A stretch of 64,000 nucleotides of DNA from Gammaproteobacteria bacterium (GCA_016191205.1 JACPPB010000017.1:41157-105156), one strand, 5' to 3'. Counted from the stretch's first letter, positions 38,363 to 48,192 are shown. Notes: a model not told the origin generated them from the sequence alone. Numbers and translations are program-made.

Positions 38363-40153
38363 TCAGCGGTCAACATCGGCCATCACGAAGTCGATGCTGG
38401 CGACGTGCGCGATCAGGTCGGGCACCATCTGGCCGCGCACCACGGACGGGATCTGTTGCAGGTGCGTGAAACTCGGGGTGCGGATGCGGGTGCGGTAGCT
38501 CGCGGTACTGTGGTCGCTCATCAGGTAATAGCTGTTGATGCCCTTGGTGGCCTCGACCATCTGGCTGGTCTCCCCGGCCGGCATCACCGGTCCCCAGGAC
38601 ACCCCGAGAAAATGCGGAATCAGGGTGTCGATGTCGCGCAGGGTGCGCTCCTTCGGCGGCGGACAGGTCAGCGGATGATCGGCCTTGTACGGCCCCGAGG
38701 GCATGTTGTCGAGACACTGCTGAATGATGCGCAGCGACTGGCGGATTTCTTCCTCGCGCGCCAGCGCCCGGTCGTAGACATCGCCGTTGTGGAACACCGG
38801 CACCTCGAAATCGAACTGTTCGTAGCCCGAATAGGGGCGCGCCTTGCGCAGATCGTAGTTGCAGCCGGTGGCGCGCAGGCCGGGGCCGGTGACGCCCCAA
38901 TCCATCGCGTTGGCGGTGTCGTACACGGCAACGCCCTTGCAGCGCGCCTTGAGAATGGCATTTTCCAGCGCCGCCTTGCGATAACCGTCGAGGCGCTTGG
39001 GCATCCATTCGAGGAACTCGCGCACCTTGCGGTCCCAGCCGCGCGGCAGATCCTGGGCGACGCCGCCGATACGGAACCACGCGGGGTGCATGCGAAAGCC
39101 GGTGATGGCTTCGATCACGTCGTAGGCTTTCTGGCGGTCGACGAACATGTAGAACACCGGCGACATGGCGCCGAGATCCTGGGCGAAAGTGCCGTAGAAC
39201 AGCAGGTGTGAGGTGATGCGGAAGAATTCCACCAGCATCACCCGGATGGTCTTGACGCGCTCCGGCACCTGGATGCCGGCGAGTTTTTCCAGTGCCAGCA
39301 CATAGGGCAGGTTGTTCATGACCCCACCGAGATAGTCGATGCGGTCGGTGTAGGGAATATAGCTGTGCCAGGACTGACGCTCGCCCATCTTCTCGGCGCC
39401 GCGATGGTGGTAGCCGATGTCCGGCACGCAGTCGACCACCTCTTCGCCGTCCAGTTGCAGGACGATGCGGAAAGCGCCATGCGCGGAGGGATGGTTGGGA
39501 CCCAGATTGAGGAACATGAAGTCGTGATCGTCGGTGCCGCGTTTCATGCCCCAGTCCTCGGGGATGAAGCGCAGCGCCTCCTGTTCCTGATCCTGCCGCA
39601 GGGCGTCGAGATGGAAGGGATCGAATTCGGTGGCGCGCGCCGGGTAGTCCTTGCGCAGCGGGTGGCCGGTCCAGGTGGGCGGCAGCAGGATGCGGCGCAG
39701 GTGCGGGTGGCCTTCAAAGCCGATGCCGAACAGATCCCAGACTTCGCGCTCGTACCAGTTGGCGTTCGGATAAATGCCGGACACGGTCGGCAACGACGGG
39801 AAATCGCCGCGCAACGCGACCTTGATGCGGATGTCGCCCTGCCCGCGCGTGGCGATGTCGCGGTCCACCGATAGCAGGTGGTAGACGACGGTGAAATCTG
39901 CTGCCGGCAAGCCGTCGCGGTACTTGCGCAAGCGCTCGTCGACGGCGGTCAGGTCGTACAACATGAGGTAGGGCTGCGCCACCCCGGTGCGCAGCAGGCG
40001 CAGCAGGCGCAGCACCTCGACGATGCGTGCCACCGGCACCCACAGGGTCGGCACCCGGTCGACGGTGGACTCGACCGTGACCGCGTCGGCGCCACACAGC
40101 GCGATGACCGCGCTGGCGCTGTCCGGCAATCCGGGAACCGTGCCGTCAGCCAT
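38363..40153 (-). CDS. nuoC: Fused NADH-quinone oxidoreductase subunit C/D
   Basis: A 596-residue fusion of NuoC (residues about 1-180; [31 protein letters not shown]) and NuoD (about 200-596; [52 protein letters not shown]). NuoD forms much of the quinone site with NuoB. This fusion (also called nuoCD) is known from Escherichia, Pseudomonas and some other lineages, whereas many other bacteria keep separate genes. The gene begins three bases after the nuoB stop. Confidence 0.97.
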   Translation of the reverse strand: MADGTVPGLPDSASAVIALCGADAVTVESTVDRVPTLWVPVARIVEVLRLLRLLRTGVAQPYLMLYDLTAVDERLRKYRDGLPAADFTVVYHLLSVDRDIATRGQGDIRIKVALRGDFPSLPTVSGIYPNANWYEREVWDLFGIGFEGHPHLRRILLPPTWTGHPLRKDYPARATEFDPFHLDALRQDQEQEALRFIPEDWGMKRGTDDHDFMFLNLGPNHPSAHGAFRIVLQLDGEEVVDCVPDIGYHHRGAEKMGERQSWHSYIPYTDRIDYLGGVMNNLPYVLALEKLAGIQVPERVKTIRVMLVEFFRITSHLLFYGTFAQDLGAMSPVFYMFVDRQKAYDVIEAITGFRMHPAWFRIGGVAQDLPRGWDRKVREFLEWMPKRLDGYRKAALENAILKARCKGVAVYDTANAMDWGVTGPGLRATGCNYDLRKARPYSGYEQFDFEVPVFHNGDVYDRALAREEEIRQSLRIIQQCLDNMPSGPYKADHPLTCPPPKERTLRDIDTLIPHFLGVSWGPVMPAGETSQMVEATKGINSYYLMSDHSTASYRTRIRTPSFTHLQQIPSVVRGQMVPDLIAHVASIDFVMADVDR

Positions 40154-40156
40154 CCG

Positions 40157-40816
40157 TCAGACCTCGTCCGGCGTGCGCAGCACGGTCTGCGCCTTGCGCT
40201 CGGCCTGCTTCAGGTCGCGCTGAACCGGCATCTCGGCCTGGTAAATACCCTGGTCGCCCACCACCCAGGACAGCGGCCGCCGCTCCTTGCCGATCGAATC
40301 CTGCAGCAGCATCAGCCCCTGGAGAAAAGCCTCGGGGCGCGGCGGACAGCCCGCCACATAGAGATCGACCGGGAGGAATTTGTCGACGCCCTGCACCACC
40401 GAATAGATGTCGTACATGCCGCCGGAGTTGGCGCAGGAGCCCATGGAGATCACCCACTTGGGCTCCAGCAACTGTTCGTACAGGCGCTGCACGACCGGCG
40501 CCATCTTGATGAAGCAGGTGCCGGCGATGACCATCAGGTCAGCCTGGCGCGGCGACGCGCGGATCACTTCGGCGCCGAAACGGGCAATGTCATGAGTCGA
40601 GGTAAAGGCGGTCGCCATTTCGACATAACAACACGACAGACCGAAGTTATAGGGCCAGATCGAATGTTTGCGTCCCCACTGCACCAGATCCGACAGCTTG
40701 GCGGTCAGCACATTGCGGCGGACTTCTTCCTCGGTGAAGGCCTCTTCGGTCTTGATGGCGAGGGGCGAAACGCCAGTGGGGCGATTCGGATCGACGCGGG
40801 TAAAGCTGTATTGCAT
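40157..40816 (-). CDS. nuoB: NADH-quinone oxidoreductase subunit B (cluster N2)
   Basis: A 219-residue subunit bearing the terminal 4Fe-4S cluster N2 that reduces quinone. Cluster cysteines are in [24 protein letters not shown] and [10 protein letters not shown]. The frame is open upstream, but the ATG before [10 protein letters not shown] gives the expected N-terminus. It lies 17 bases downstream of nuoA and 3 bases upstream of nuoCD. Confidence 0.97.
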   Translation of the reverse strand: MQYSFTRVDPNRPTGVSPLAIKTEEAFTEEEVRRNVLTAKLSDLVQWGRKHSIWPYNFGLSCCYVEMATAFTSTHDIARFGAEVIRASPRQADLMVIAGTCFIKMAPVVQRLYEQLLEPKWVISMGSCANSGGMYDIYSVVQGVDKFLPVDLYVAGCPPRPEAFLQGLMLLQDSIGKERRPLSWVVGDQGIYQAEMPVQRDLKQAERKAQTVLRTPDEV

Positions 40817-40833
40817 GGGATCGGCCTCGCGCC

Positions 40834-41256
40834 TCAGGAATTGTTGCCGGGCGAACGCCGACCGTAGGCCCGCGGCGCCCAGTCGAGCGCGCCGACGCGG
40901 ATCAAATAAACCAGGCTGGCGCCGAGCACGCCGATGAAGAGCGCCGCTTCCACAAAACCGGCCCAACCCGCTTCACGCACCGATACAGCCCAGGCGTAAA
41001 GAAACAGCGCCTCGACATCGAAAATCACAAAGAACACCGCCACCAGATAGAACTTCGCCGACAGCCGCAGACGCTCCGGAGACGCGGAAACCACTCCCGA
41101 CTCGAAGGGTTCGTTGCGCGCCCGCGCACCGCTGCGCCCCCCCAGCAGCCAGGACAGGCCCAGCATCAGGCCGCAGAGCCAGAAAACCGCCACGACATAC
41201 ACTATCGTGCCCCAGAATTCCGGGGCGTCCGGGAAGATTTTCAACAGCTCGGTCAT
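40834..41256 (-). CDS. nuoA: NADH-quinone oxidoreductase subunit A
   Basis: A 140-residue, three-helix membrane subunit and the first gene of the nuo operon. Characteristic segments are NEPFESGV and [24 protein letters not shown], the latter holding the conserved acidic residues. The promoter for the whole 13-gene operon should be in the adjacent gap, but I could not place it with confidence. Confidence 0.96.
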   Translation of the reverse strand: MTELLKIFPDAPEFWGTIVYVVAVFWLCGLMLGLSWLLGGRSGARARNEPFESGVVSASPERLRLSAKFYLVAVFFVIFDVEALFLYAWAVSVREAGWAGFVEAALFIGVLGASLVYLIRVGALDWAPRAYGRRSPGNNS

Positions 41257-41839
41257 GTAAAGCTTCGCTAGGCCCGGCGGGGTTCGCCGTACAGGGTCGC
41301 CATGTTCAGAGGTTAGGGCAGGATCCGGGGTAGACCTGACTCCGCCAACCGTGTTGGCCGGCGCCGCATCGGCCTACCGACTGCGGGTTACCGGCGCCGG
41401 TCGACCAAGGGTGCGGATAACCGTCACGAATCGGCCCGGTGCCAGCGGGCCGGGATTATAGACCAGCACCGTTCGGCGGTGCTAACCCAAATCAAGCCCG
41501 CCGCCACAATTCTTGCCATGGGCGGCGCATTCGACACAGAGCGCCGGCAGCGCCCAACCGGGCCTATGGCGAGACACCCGGCGGCACCGTGCTCACCTGC
41601 CTGTTTCAGGATCCCGACGGCATCATCCTGCAATTTGACGAACGCCTCGATTGCGCGGCAGGAGGCACCGGAACGCACGCAGCCACCCGGGTTGGCAACC
41701 CGTGAACCGGGTGGCCAGTCTGTGAACTCGCGCTCGCCCCGGCGTTGGCTTCCGCCAGCACTCTCTCTATACTCCCGGCAGAGCGACTCGCCCGGTAGCT
41801 GGGCAGATGTCCGCGTGGTTCACTCAGGAGGGAGCACCA
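41257..41839. other. Divergent intergenic region with a gene relic (583 bases)
   Basis: This gap separates nuoA (leftward) from a small exported protein (rightward). It must contain the nuo promoter, but no strong sigma-70 pair was recognised. A short fragment of a glyoxalase-like protein lies at 41562-41649. The rest shows no coding signal I trust. Confidence 0.5.
41562..41649 (+). pseudogene. Fragment of a VOC (glyoxalase/bleomycin-resistance) family gene
   Basis: About 29 codons read AYGETPGGTVLTCLFQDPDG followed by IILQFDERL. The DPDGIxLQF pattern and a preceding Gly-rich turn are typical of the C-terminal metal-site strand of VOC proteins. No N-terminal half or start is present in this frame, and the frame continues past the usual end. 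It looks like a decayed remnant, though the match is short. Confidence 0.35.
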
Positions 41840-42172
41840 GTGAAACTGCAAGCCTTCAAAAAAAGCCGGGTTGCGCGACCGCTGGCATTGGCCACGGCGC
41901 TGCTGCTTTGCCAGCCGGCATTCGCCGTCGATGACGAGAATGCGGACCCCAACGAGGTGTCCGCCGTGGCGATGGGCGGCGATTTGTTGATCGGGCGCCC
42001 GCTGTTGTTCACCGCCACCGTGCTGGGCACCGCGATATGGCTCGTTGCCCTGCCCTTTACCGCCGCCGGCGGAAATGTGAAGGATTCGGGGCAAAAACTG
42101 GTGGTTTGGCCGGCAAAAAACACCTTCGTCCGCTGCCTCGGCTGCCCTACGGCCGGCTACAAGAAAGATTGA
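41840..42172 (+). CDS. Small exported hypothetical protein with one membrane segment
   Basis: A 110-residue protein with a signal peptide ([16 protein letters not shown], cleavage near residue 29) and a second hydrophobic stretch ([22 protein letters not shown]). It resembles small Gammaproteobacteria proteins sometimes labelled 'multidrug transporter', for which no function is shown. It ends with a CLGC motif (C99, C102) and GYKKD. A GTG start is preferred because AGGAGGGA lies about 8 bases upstream; an ATG eleven codons earlier is in frame. Nothing nearby fixes its role. Confidence 0.65.
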   Translation: MKLQAFKKSRVARPLALATALLLCQPAFAVDDENADPNEVSAVAMGGDLLIGRPLLFTATVLGTAIWLVALPFTAAGGNVKDSGQKLVVWPAKNTFVRCLGCPTAGYKKD

Positions 42173-42511
42173 GCGGCGCACGGGCCGTGCGTTCGGCGCG
42201 GCCCCCCCGCTTTGCCAGTTGTTCCACCCTCGACGCACCGAATGACGCGCTGGCTGCGGATCGCCCGCAGCCGATGAAGGTCGTGGCGCGGCTGCGCGGC
42301 CCGACAAAGCGCATTCCAGCCCGGACCAACGAACGCGCCACGGCGCGGACAGCAACGATCCGGGCAACTTTGTCCCTCAGCGGCATGGTCCCTCAGCGGC
42401 ACGGTCCCTCAGCGGCACGGCTCCCGTGGCATGGCGGCCGCGCGGCAGTGTCACGTCTCGGTCACCTGGCGGTTTTCAGCCTGAAACATTCTCGCTCTAG
42501 CCTTGCTGGAC
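42173..42511. other. Gene-free stretch with tandem repeats (339 bases)
   Basis: No gene is recognised between the small exported protein and the PAP2 gene. The stretch holds three tandem copies of a 16-base unit (42373-42420). A promoter for the PAP2 gene is expected here but was not identified. Confidence 0.5.
42373..42420. repeat. Three tandem copies of a 16-base unit
   Basis: The unit is TCCCTCAGCGGCACGG. Copies two and three are identical, and copy one differs by one base (CATGG in place of CACGG). It is located about 90 bases before the PAP2 start. Confidence 0.9.
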
Positions 42512-43075
42512 ATGAACCGAGCCCGATCCGAGCGCCGCACCGTACTGGGATATATCCAGCAGGGCGATGTCTTCACGTTCAACTGGTGCATGCGCCGCAA
42601 GCGCCGCGCGCTGTTCACGGCCGTCGGTCGCCTGGTTTCCAAAACCGCTGACGGCCCCTACTACTTCGCCGCTCCCCTGGCGCTGCTGCCGATCAACAGC
42701 ACGACCGCGACCACGCTATTGATCGTGCTCGCCACCGCCTTTGCGGTTGAACGGCCGCTTTACGCCATCCTCAAACGCGGTCTCAAACGCAATCGCCCGG
42801 CGGACGCATTGCCCGGTTTCGAGAGTTTCATCGTGCCGGCGGACCAGTTCAGCTTTCCCTCCGGACACACCAGCGGCGCTTTCCTGGCCGCCACCGCGAC
42901 CGGCTGGATCTTCCCGGCCCTGCTGGTGCCGCTGTACCTGTGGGCGGCCCTGGTCGGCACCTCGCGCGTATTTCTGGGCGTGCACTTTCCTTCCGACATC
43001 GCCGCCGGCGCCCTGATGGGTACCAGCATCGGGTTGCTGGCCATCAGCGTGCTGTCTTCTGGATTACCCATTTGA
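42512..43075 (+). CDS. PAP2-family membrane phosphatase
   Basis: A 187-residue membrane protein with the three-part PAP2 signature: KRGLKRNRP, PSGHTSGA and SRVFLGVHFPSDI. Such enzymes remove phosphate from phosphatidic acid, undecaprenyl pyrophosphate or related lipids at the membrane surface. Which lipid is used here is unknown. The ATG at 42512 is chosen over a TTG three codons earlier, and the ribosome site is weak. Its stop overlaps the glycosyltransferase start by one base (TGATG), so the two are coupled. Confidence 0.87.
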   Translation: MNRARSERRTVLGYIQQGDVFTFNWCMRRKRRALFTAVGRLVSKTADGPYYFAAPLALLPINSTTATTLLIVLATAFAVERPLYAILKRGLKRNRPADALPGFESFIVPADQFSFPSGHTSGAFLAATATGWIFPALLVPLYLWAALVGTSRVFLGVHFPSDIAAGALMGTSIGLLAISVLSSGLPI

Positions 43076-44160
43076 TGCGCATCCTCTACGGCGTTCAGGG
43101 CACCGGCAACGGCCATATCACGCGCGCGCGCGCCATGGCCAAAGCCATGGCCGACCAGGGCCTCGCGGTGGACTACCTGTTTTCCGGGCGCGAAGCGGAC
43201 CAGTTCTTCGACATGGAGCCGTTTGGCGACTACCGGCTCTGCAAGGGCTTCACTCTCGCCATCGAAGCCGGCCGGCTGCGCAGCGTTGGCACCTTGCGGA
43301 AATTCAATCCCCGCCGCTTTCTGCGCGAAGTTCGCTCCCTGGACCTGTCGCAATACGACCTCATCCTCACCGACTTCGAACCGGTGACCGCCTGGGCCGC
43401 GCGCCTGCGCCACAAACCCTGCGTCGGCATCGGCCACCAGTATGCGTTTCAATACCCGGTCCCGCGACCGGGCGGCAACTACCACCAGCGTTTGCTGCTG
43501 CGCTGGATGGCGCCGGCGGACACCTGTCTGGGTTTGCACTGGTACCACTTCGACGCGCCGCTGCTGCCCCCGGTGGCGCCCGTGCAAGAGGCAGGCAACG
43601 AGCGGGATGCCCGGCTGATCGTGGTCTACCTGCCCTTCGAGACGCCCGCCGCCATCAGCGCGCTGCTCGCGCCCTTTGCCGACTTCCAGTTTACGGTGTA
43701 TCACCCGGACGCCGACACCGTAGCGGAGAGCGCCGCGCAGATCCGCTGGCAGCGGCCCAATCGCCATGGCTTTCACGGGGAGCTGATTCGCTCCGGCGGC
43801 GTGATCTGCAACGCCGGTTTCGAGCTGGCGAGCGAGGCACTGCAACTGGGCATCAAAGTGCTGGTCAAGCCGGTGCTGGGACAGTCCGAGCAGCACGCCA
43901 ACGCCATGGCACTGGCGCAACTGGGGCTAGCCTACACCATGGATCGCCTCGATGGCGCACAGGTGCGCGCCTGGCTGGAAAACGGTCGCGCGGTGCGCGT
44001 GCGTTATCCGGATGTGGCCGCCGCCATCGCGCGCTGGCTTGCCGCCGGCCACGACCCGGACATCCAGGCGCTGTCGGCGGCGCTGTGGCGTACCACCCGG
44101 TTCCCCGACGCCCCGCTGTTTCCACCGCCGGAGATGCATCCTGTTGTCTCTGAACCCTGA
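43075..44160 (+). CDS. MJ1255/VC2487-type glycosyltransferase (GT-B fold)
   Basis: A 361-residue predicted glycosyltransferase. The N-terminus (LYGVQGTGNGHITRARAMA) has the Gly-rich GxGH turn of MurG-like GT-B enzymes. The C-terminal half shows ICNAGFELASEALQLGIKVLVKP, a nucleotide-sugar-binding pattern, and GQSEQHANAMAL. The acceptor and sugar are not known for this group. It overlaps the PAP2 gene by one base and is followed directly by the phosphoesterase gene, which favours a lipid or cell-envelope acceptor. Confidence 0.82.
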   Translation: MRILYGVQGTGNGHITRARAMAKAMADQGLAVDYLFSGREADQFFDMEPFGDYRLCKGFTLAIEAGRLRSVGTLRKFNPRRFLREVRSLDLSQYDLILTDFEPVTAWAARLRHKPCVGIGHQYAFQYPVPRPGGNYHQRLLLRWMAPADTCLGLHWYHFDAPLLPPVAPVQEAGNERDARLIVVYLPFETPAAISALLAPFADFQFTVYHPDADTVAESAAQIRWQRPNRHGFHGELIRSGGVICNAGFELASEALQLGIKVLVKPVLGQSEQHANAMALAQLGLAYTMDRLDGAQVRAWLENGRAVRVRYPDVAAAIARWLAAGHDPDIQALSAALWRTTRFPDAPLFPPPEMHPVVSEP

Positions 44161-45061
44161 ACCCGACACCTCTGCAAACAGCACAGCGGGCGCACTCCCT
44201 TTTCAGCGCCGGCGGCCCGCCGGACCACCGGACATTTCACCGCTCACACAACGCCTCAACGCCATCTGGCTCTCCGATATCCACCTGGGCAGCCGCGGCT
44301 GCCGCGCCGAGTTTCTTCTCGACTTTCTGGAGCGTACCCAGTGCGACGTGCTTTACCTGATCGGCGACATCGTCGATCTGTGGGCATTGAAGCGAAGCTT
44401 CTACTGGCCGCGCAGCCACCAGGCGGTGCTGCGCAAAATCATCGCCAAGGCCGCCGAAGGCACCCGCGTGATCTATGTGCCCGGCAATCACGACATGCTG
44501 GCGCGCGATATCGCGGCGCGGCAGTTTCTCGATATCGAGGTGGCGATGGAGGCGGTTCACACCACCGCCGATGGCCGTCGGTTGCTGCTGATACACGGCG
44601 ACCAGTTCGATCATGTGGTGCTGTGTTCGCGCTTCAATCGCTGGGTCGGCAACGCCAGTTATTCGCTGTTGCTGATACTCAATCATTTGGCCAACGGTGC
44701 GCGGCGCCGACTGCGGTTGCCTTACTGGTCGCTCGCCTACTATGTGAAGAACCGCGTCGGCAATGCCCGCGCGGCGATCGAAACCTTTGAGCGTGCCGCG
44801 GTGCACGAGGCGCGCCGGCGCGGTTTCGACGGCGTCGTCTGCGGCCACATCCATCAGCCGGAGCTGCGCGTGATCGACGATCTCATCTACTGCAACGATG
44901 GCGACTGGGTGGAAAGCTGCACCGCGCTGGTGGAGCACCGCGGCGGCCGGCTCGAACTCGTGCACTGGGGCGATCTGCAACAGCCGCTCAAGTGCGAACG
45001 GACGGCCAGCGCGGGGACGGAATTTCAGTTGTTGCGACTGCCCCGGCTGTCGGCGCGTTAG
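44144..45061 (+). CDS. Calcineurin-like phosphoesterase, UDP-diacylglucosamine diphosphatase/PlcP-like
   Basis: A metallophosphoesterase of about 305 residues with all five metal-site blocks: SDIHLG, GDIVD, GNHD, HGDQFD and GHIH. The sequence resembles the LpxH-like group that includes PlcP, a Mn-dependent phospholipase C of lipid remodelling, as much as LpxH itself (HGDQFDHVV, CNDGDWVESCTALVEH). No ATG fits the N-terminus; a TTG at 44144, inside the end of the glycosyltransferase gene, is the best guess, with GGAG 10 bases upstream. It converges on ugd with a 12-base gap. Confidence 0.8.
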   Translation: MSLNPEPDTSANSTAGALPFQRRRPAGPPDISPLTQRLNAIWLSDIHLGSRGCRAEFLLDFLERTQCDVLYLIGDIVDLWALKRSFYWPRSHQAVLRKIIAKAAEGTRVIYVPGNHDMLARDIAARQFLDIEVAMEAVHTTADGRRLLLIHGDQFDHVVLCSRFNRWVGNASYSLLLILNHLANGARRRLRLPYWSLAYYVKNRVGNARAAIETFERAAVHEARRRGFDGVVCGHIHQPELRVIDDLIYCNDGDWVESCTALVEHRGGRLELVHWGDLQQPLKCERTASAGTEFQLLRLPRLSAR

Positions 45062-45073
45062 CCGTGCAGGTAT

Positions 45074-46456
45074 TCACGCCGCCCTTACCGGCAACCCCCG
45101 CCGCCGGGCCAGGGCGCCCGCCTGCTCCGGATCGACGCCACGACCGATGGCCATGTAATCGAAACCCTGTTCCGCGAGCAGCGCCGGATCGTAAAGATTG
45201 CGGCCATCGAAGATCACCGGGGTGCGCAACAGCGTCCGCAGCAGATCGAAATCCGGCGCCCAGAAGCCTTTCCATTCCGTGCAAATGATCAACGCATCGG
45301 CGCCTTTGGCGGCGGCTTCCTTGGTACCGAGCAGCAGCAGGTCGTCGCGCTCGCCGTACAGCGTCTGACAGGCAGCCATGGCGCGCGGATCGAACGCCCG
45401 CACCGGCGCACCCGCCTGCCACAGGGCTTCGAGCAGCGCCCGGCTCGGTGCTTCCCGCATGTCGTCGGTGCGCGGCTTGAACGCCAGCCCCCAGAGCGCG
45501 AAGGTGCGGCCGCGAATGTCCTTGCCGTAATAGGCGAGCACTTTCTCCGCCAGCCGCTGCTTCTGGCGCTCGTTGACCTCGCGCACCGCGCGCAGCAATT
45601 GCGGCCGGTAGCCCGCGTTCAGGGCGATGGCCTCCAGCGCGCGCACATCCTTGGGAAAGCAGGAACCGCCGTAACCGCAACCCGGATAGATGAACTGATA
45701 GCCGATACGGGGATCGGCGCCAATGCCCTGGCGGACTTTTTCGATGTCGGCGCCCAGGGTTTCGGCAATGTTGGCGATCTCGTTGATGAAACTGATCTTG
45801 GTGGCCAGCATGGCGTTGGCGGCGTATTTGGTCAGCTCCGCCGAGCGCACGTCCATCACCATGATGCGCTCGCGATTGCGATTGAACGGCGCGTAGAGGC
45901 CGCGCAGGAGTTTCTCCGCCCAGGGCGAATCGGTGCCGATGACGATGCGGTCCGGCTTCATGAAATCGCTCACCGCCGCGCCTTCCTTGAGAAACTCCGG
46001 ATTGGAGGCCACCGCGAATTCGAGCTTCGCGCCTCGCTTGGCGAGCACTTGCGCGATACGCTCGCGCACCTGTTCGGTGGTGCCCACCGGCACGGTGGAC
46101 TTGGTGACCACCAGCGCCTGCTGTTCCAGGTGGCTGCCCACCAGCGTCGCCGCCGCCAGCACATGGCAGATGTCGGCGGAGCCATCCTCGCCGGGCGGCG
46201 TACCCACCGCGATGATGATTACCTGGGCACCGGCGAAGGCCGTGACCGCCTCGGCGCTGAAAACGAGCGACGCGGCCCGCATGCCCTGGGCGATACAGTC
46301 CTCCAGGCCGGGTTCGGATACCGGACAGATACCCTGGCGCAGGCGCTCGATGCGGACACTGTCGATATCGAAACACACGACCTGATGACCGGCGTTGGCG
46401 AGACACGCGCTGCTCACCAGTCCCACATAGCCGCTACCCATTACCGTAACTTTCAT
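45074..46456 (-). CDS. ugd: UDP-glucose 6-dehydrogenase
   Basis: A 460-residue cytosolic enzyme that oxidises UDP-glucose to UDP-glucuronate with two NAD+. The Rossmann motif is GSGYVGLVSSACLA, the catalytic cysteine is in GYGGSCFPKD (C266), and KSTVPVGTT and NPEFLKEG are conserved. GGAGG lies about 6 bases before the ATG. UDP-glucuronate feeds polysaccharides, lipid A sugars or glucuronolipids. It faces the PAP2-GT-phosphoesterase genes and is divergent from gshA. Confidence 0.96.
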   Translation of the reverse strand: MKVTVMGSGYVGLVSSACLANAGHQVVCFDIDSVRIERLRQGICPVSEPGLEDCIAQGMRAASLVFSAEAVTAFAGAQVIIIAVGTPPGEDGSADICHVLAAATLVGSHLEQQALVVTKSTVPVGTTEQVRERIAQVLAKRGAKLEFAVASNPEFLKEGAAVSDFMKPDRIVIGTDSPWAEKLLRGLYAPFNRNRERIMVMDVRSAELTKYAANAMLATKISFINEIANIAETLGADIEKVRQGIGADPRIGYQFIYPGCGYGGSCFPKDVRALEAIALNAGYRPQLLRAVREVNERQKQRLAEKVLAYYGKDIRGRTFALWGLAFKPRTDDMREAPSRALLEALWQAGAPVRAFDPRAMAACQTLYGERDDLLLLGTKEAAAKGADALIICTEWKGFWAPDFDLLRTLLRTPVIFDGRNLYDPALLAEQGFDYMAIGRGVDPEQAGALARRRGLPVRAA

Positions 46457-46546
46457 GGCTGCCTCCGGCAGTGTTGTCGCGGCAATTGTCGGGGCTCAGT
46501 GTGACCGGATTATGTCCCCCGGCGGCGCTCGCGCGGGTCCACGGGC

Positions 46547-46574
46547 TTGCGGGTCGGCGGGCTTGGGTTACACT
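46547..46574 (+). promoter_or_regulatory. Candidate sigma-70 promoter for gshA
   Basis: TTGCGG (46547-46552) and TACACT (46569-46574) are separated by 16 bases on the + strand. They lie about 150 bases before the gshA ATG, in the divergent ugd-gshA gap. The leader between them holds no stable hairpin I recognise. Confidence 0.4.
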
Positions 46575-46726
46575 GAAAGCCAGCCATTCCAGACTCGCAC
46601 CATGACCCCCATGCGCCAACACGCTGCCGGCGACCGCCATCCGCAACGGGACCGAACGGAATCCCTCGCACCGCCGACGCCACGGCATCCCGGCACCACC
46701 CGCATCCGCTGCTGACGCCCGTCTCC

Positions 46727-48150
46727 ATGTCTCCATTCGAACGCCGCCTGGGGCTGCTCGATCAGCCCGCCAACCGACCCCTGCTGCGGCAGGTGCTGCG
46801 CGGCATCGAGAAGGAAAGTCTGCGCGTGGACGCGGCGGGCAATCTGTCCCAGCGCCCGCACCCGCGCGCGCTGGGCTCCGCCCTCACCCATCCCAGCATC
46901 ACGACCGATTACTCGGAGGCGCTGCTCGAATTCATCACACCGCCGTCCACCTCGGTGACGGATACCCTGGCGACGCTCGAACAGATCCATCGCTTCGCCT
47001 ATCAGGTGCTCGACGACGAGCTGATCTGGGTGAACAGCATGCCCTGCGTGCTGGGCGAGGACGCCGACATTCCAGTGGCGCGCTATGGCAACTCCAACAT
47101 CGGGCGGATGAAAACCATTTACCGCATTGGCCTCGGCAATCGCTACGGCCGCCTGATGCAGACCATCGCCGGGATCCACTACAACTGGTCGCTGCCCGAC
47201 AGCTGCTGGGAAGTGCTGCGCGCCGACGACGGCGCGGACCAGTCGCTGCAGGAATACAAGACCGCGCGCTATTTCGGCCTGCTCCGCAATTTCCGCCGCT
47301 ACTTCTGGCTGCTGCTGTATCTGTTCGGCGCCGCGCCGGCTGTGTGTCGCTCCTTCGTCCGCGGGCGGGAACACAGCCTGATACCCTTCGGCGACGACGC
47401 CCACAGCCTGCACGCGCCCTATGGGACCTCCCTGCGCATGGGCAACCTGGGTTATCAGAGCACCGCCCAGCAGCAGCTCAACATATGCTACAACGGCCTG
47501 GAGTCCTATATTGCCAACCTTCGCCAGGGCCTGACCACGCCCTATCCGCCCTACGCCGCCCTGGGCCTGAAAGACGCCGACGGCGGCTACCGGCAACTGA
47601 GCAAATCGCTGTTGCAGATCGAAAACGAGTTCTACAGCACCATCCGACCCAAACGCACCAGTGACAAAGGCGAAGTGCCGCTGCGCGCGCTCGGACAGCA
47701 CGGCGTCGAATACATCGAGGTGCGCTGTATCGATCTCAATCCCTACGCGCCGGTGGGCATCGACGCCGGACAAATCCGGTTTGTCGATACCTTTCTGCTG
47801 TTCTGCCTGCTGTCGGAGAGTCCGCCCACCAGCCCCGACGAACACCGGCTGCTCCAGTCGAACCAGCATCAGGTGGTGTACCGCGGCCGGGACCCGGATC
47901 TGAAACTGGAAATCCTCGGCCGCGAACAAAAGCTCACCGACTGGGCGCGCGAACTGTTCACCGCCATGATGCCGGTGGCCGCGACCATTTCCGCGCCGCG
48001 CCGCTCGACTCGGCAACGCTGGCGCGCTACCAGGCGATGGCAACGCAGTCGCTGGCCGACCAGGCCGCGCTGGAAGCCGCCGACACGATGGATTTCGCGC
48101 AATTTCTCGCCGCCTATTACGCCCAGTATGATTTCGATCCGAATCCCTGA
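46727..48150 (+). CDS. gshA: Glutamate-cysteine ligase, with an apparent frameshift near the 3' end
   Basis: The first enzyme of glutathione synthesis, joining Glu and Cys with ATP. The core is intact: LRGIEKESLRV, DYSEALLEFITPP, MPCVLG, GRLMQTIAGIHYNWSLP and RCIDLNPYAPVGID. After MMPVAATI (about residue 421) the frame turns Arg/Trp/Pro-rich and runs to a stop at 48172. The +2 offset frame instead gives PLDSATLARYQAMATQ and ends naturally with YDFDPNP at 48150. One missing base around 47985-48000, perhaps in the ATTTCC run, would explain this. It may be a sequencing error or a real late frameshift that alters only the last 50-60 residues. Confidence 0.9.
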
Positions 48151-48192
48151 GCGACCGGCGCCGCGCGACTGACGGGGACTTCATTTCCGGGA

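Noticed and set aside
46600..46715. A possible leader peptide upstream of gshA
   Set aside because: The frame is open but has no ribosome site, is Arg/Pro/His-rich like non-coding frames in this DNA, and shows no regulatory codon run.
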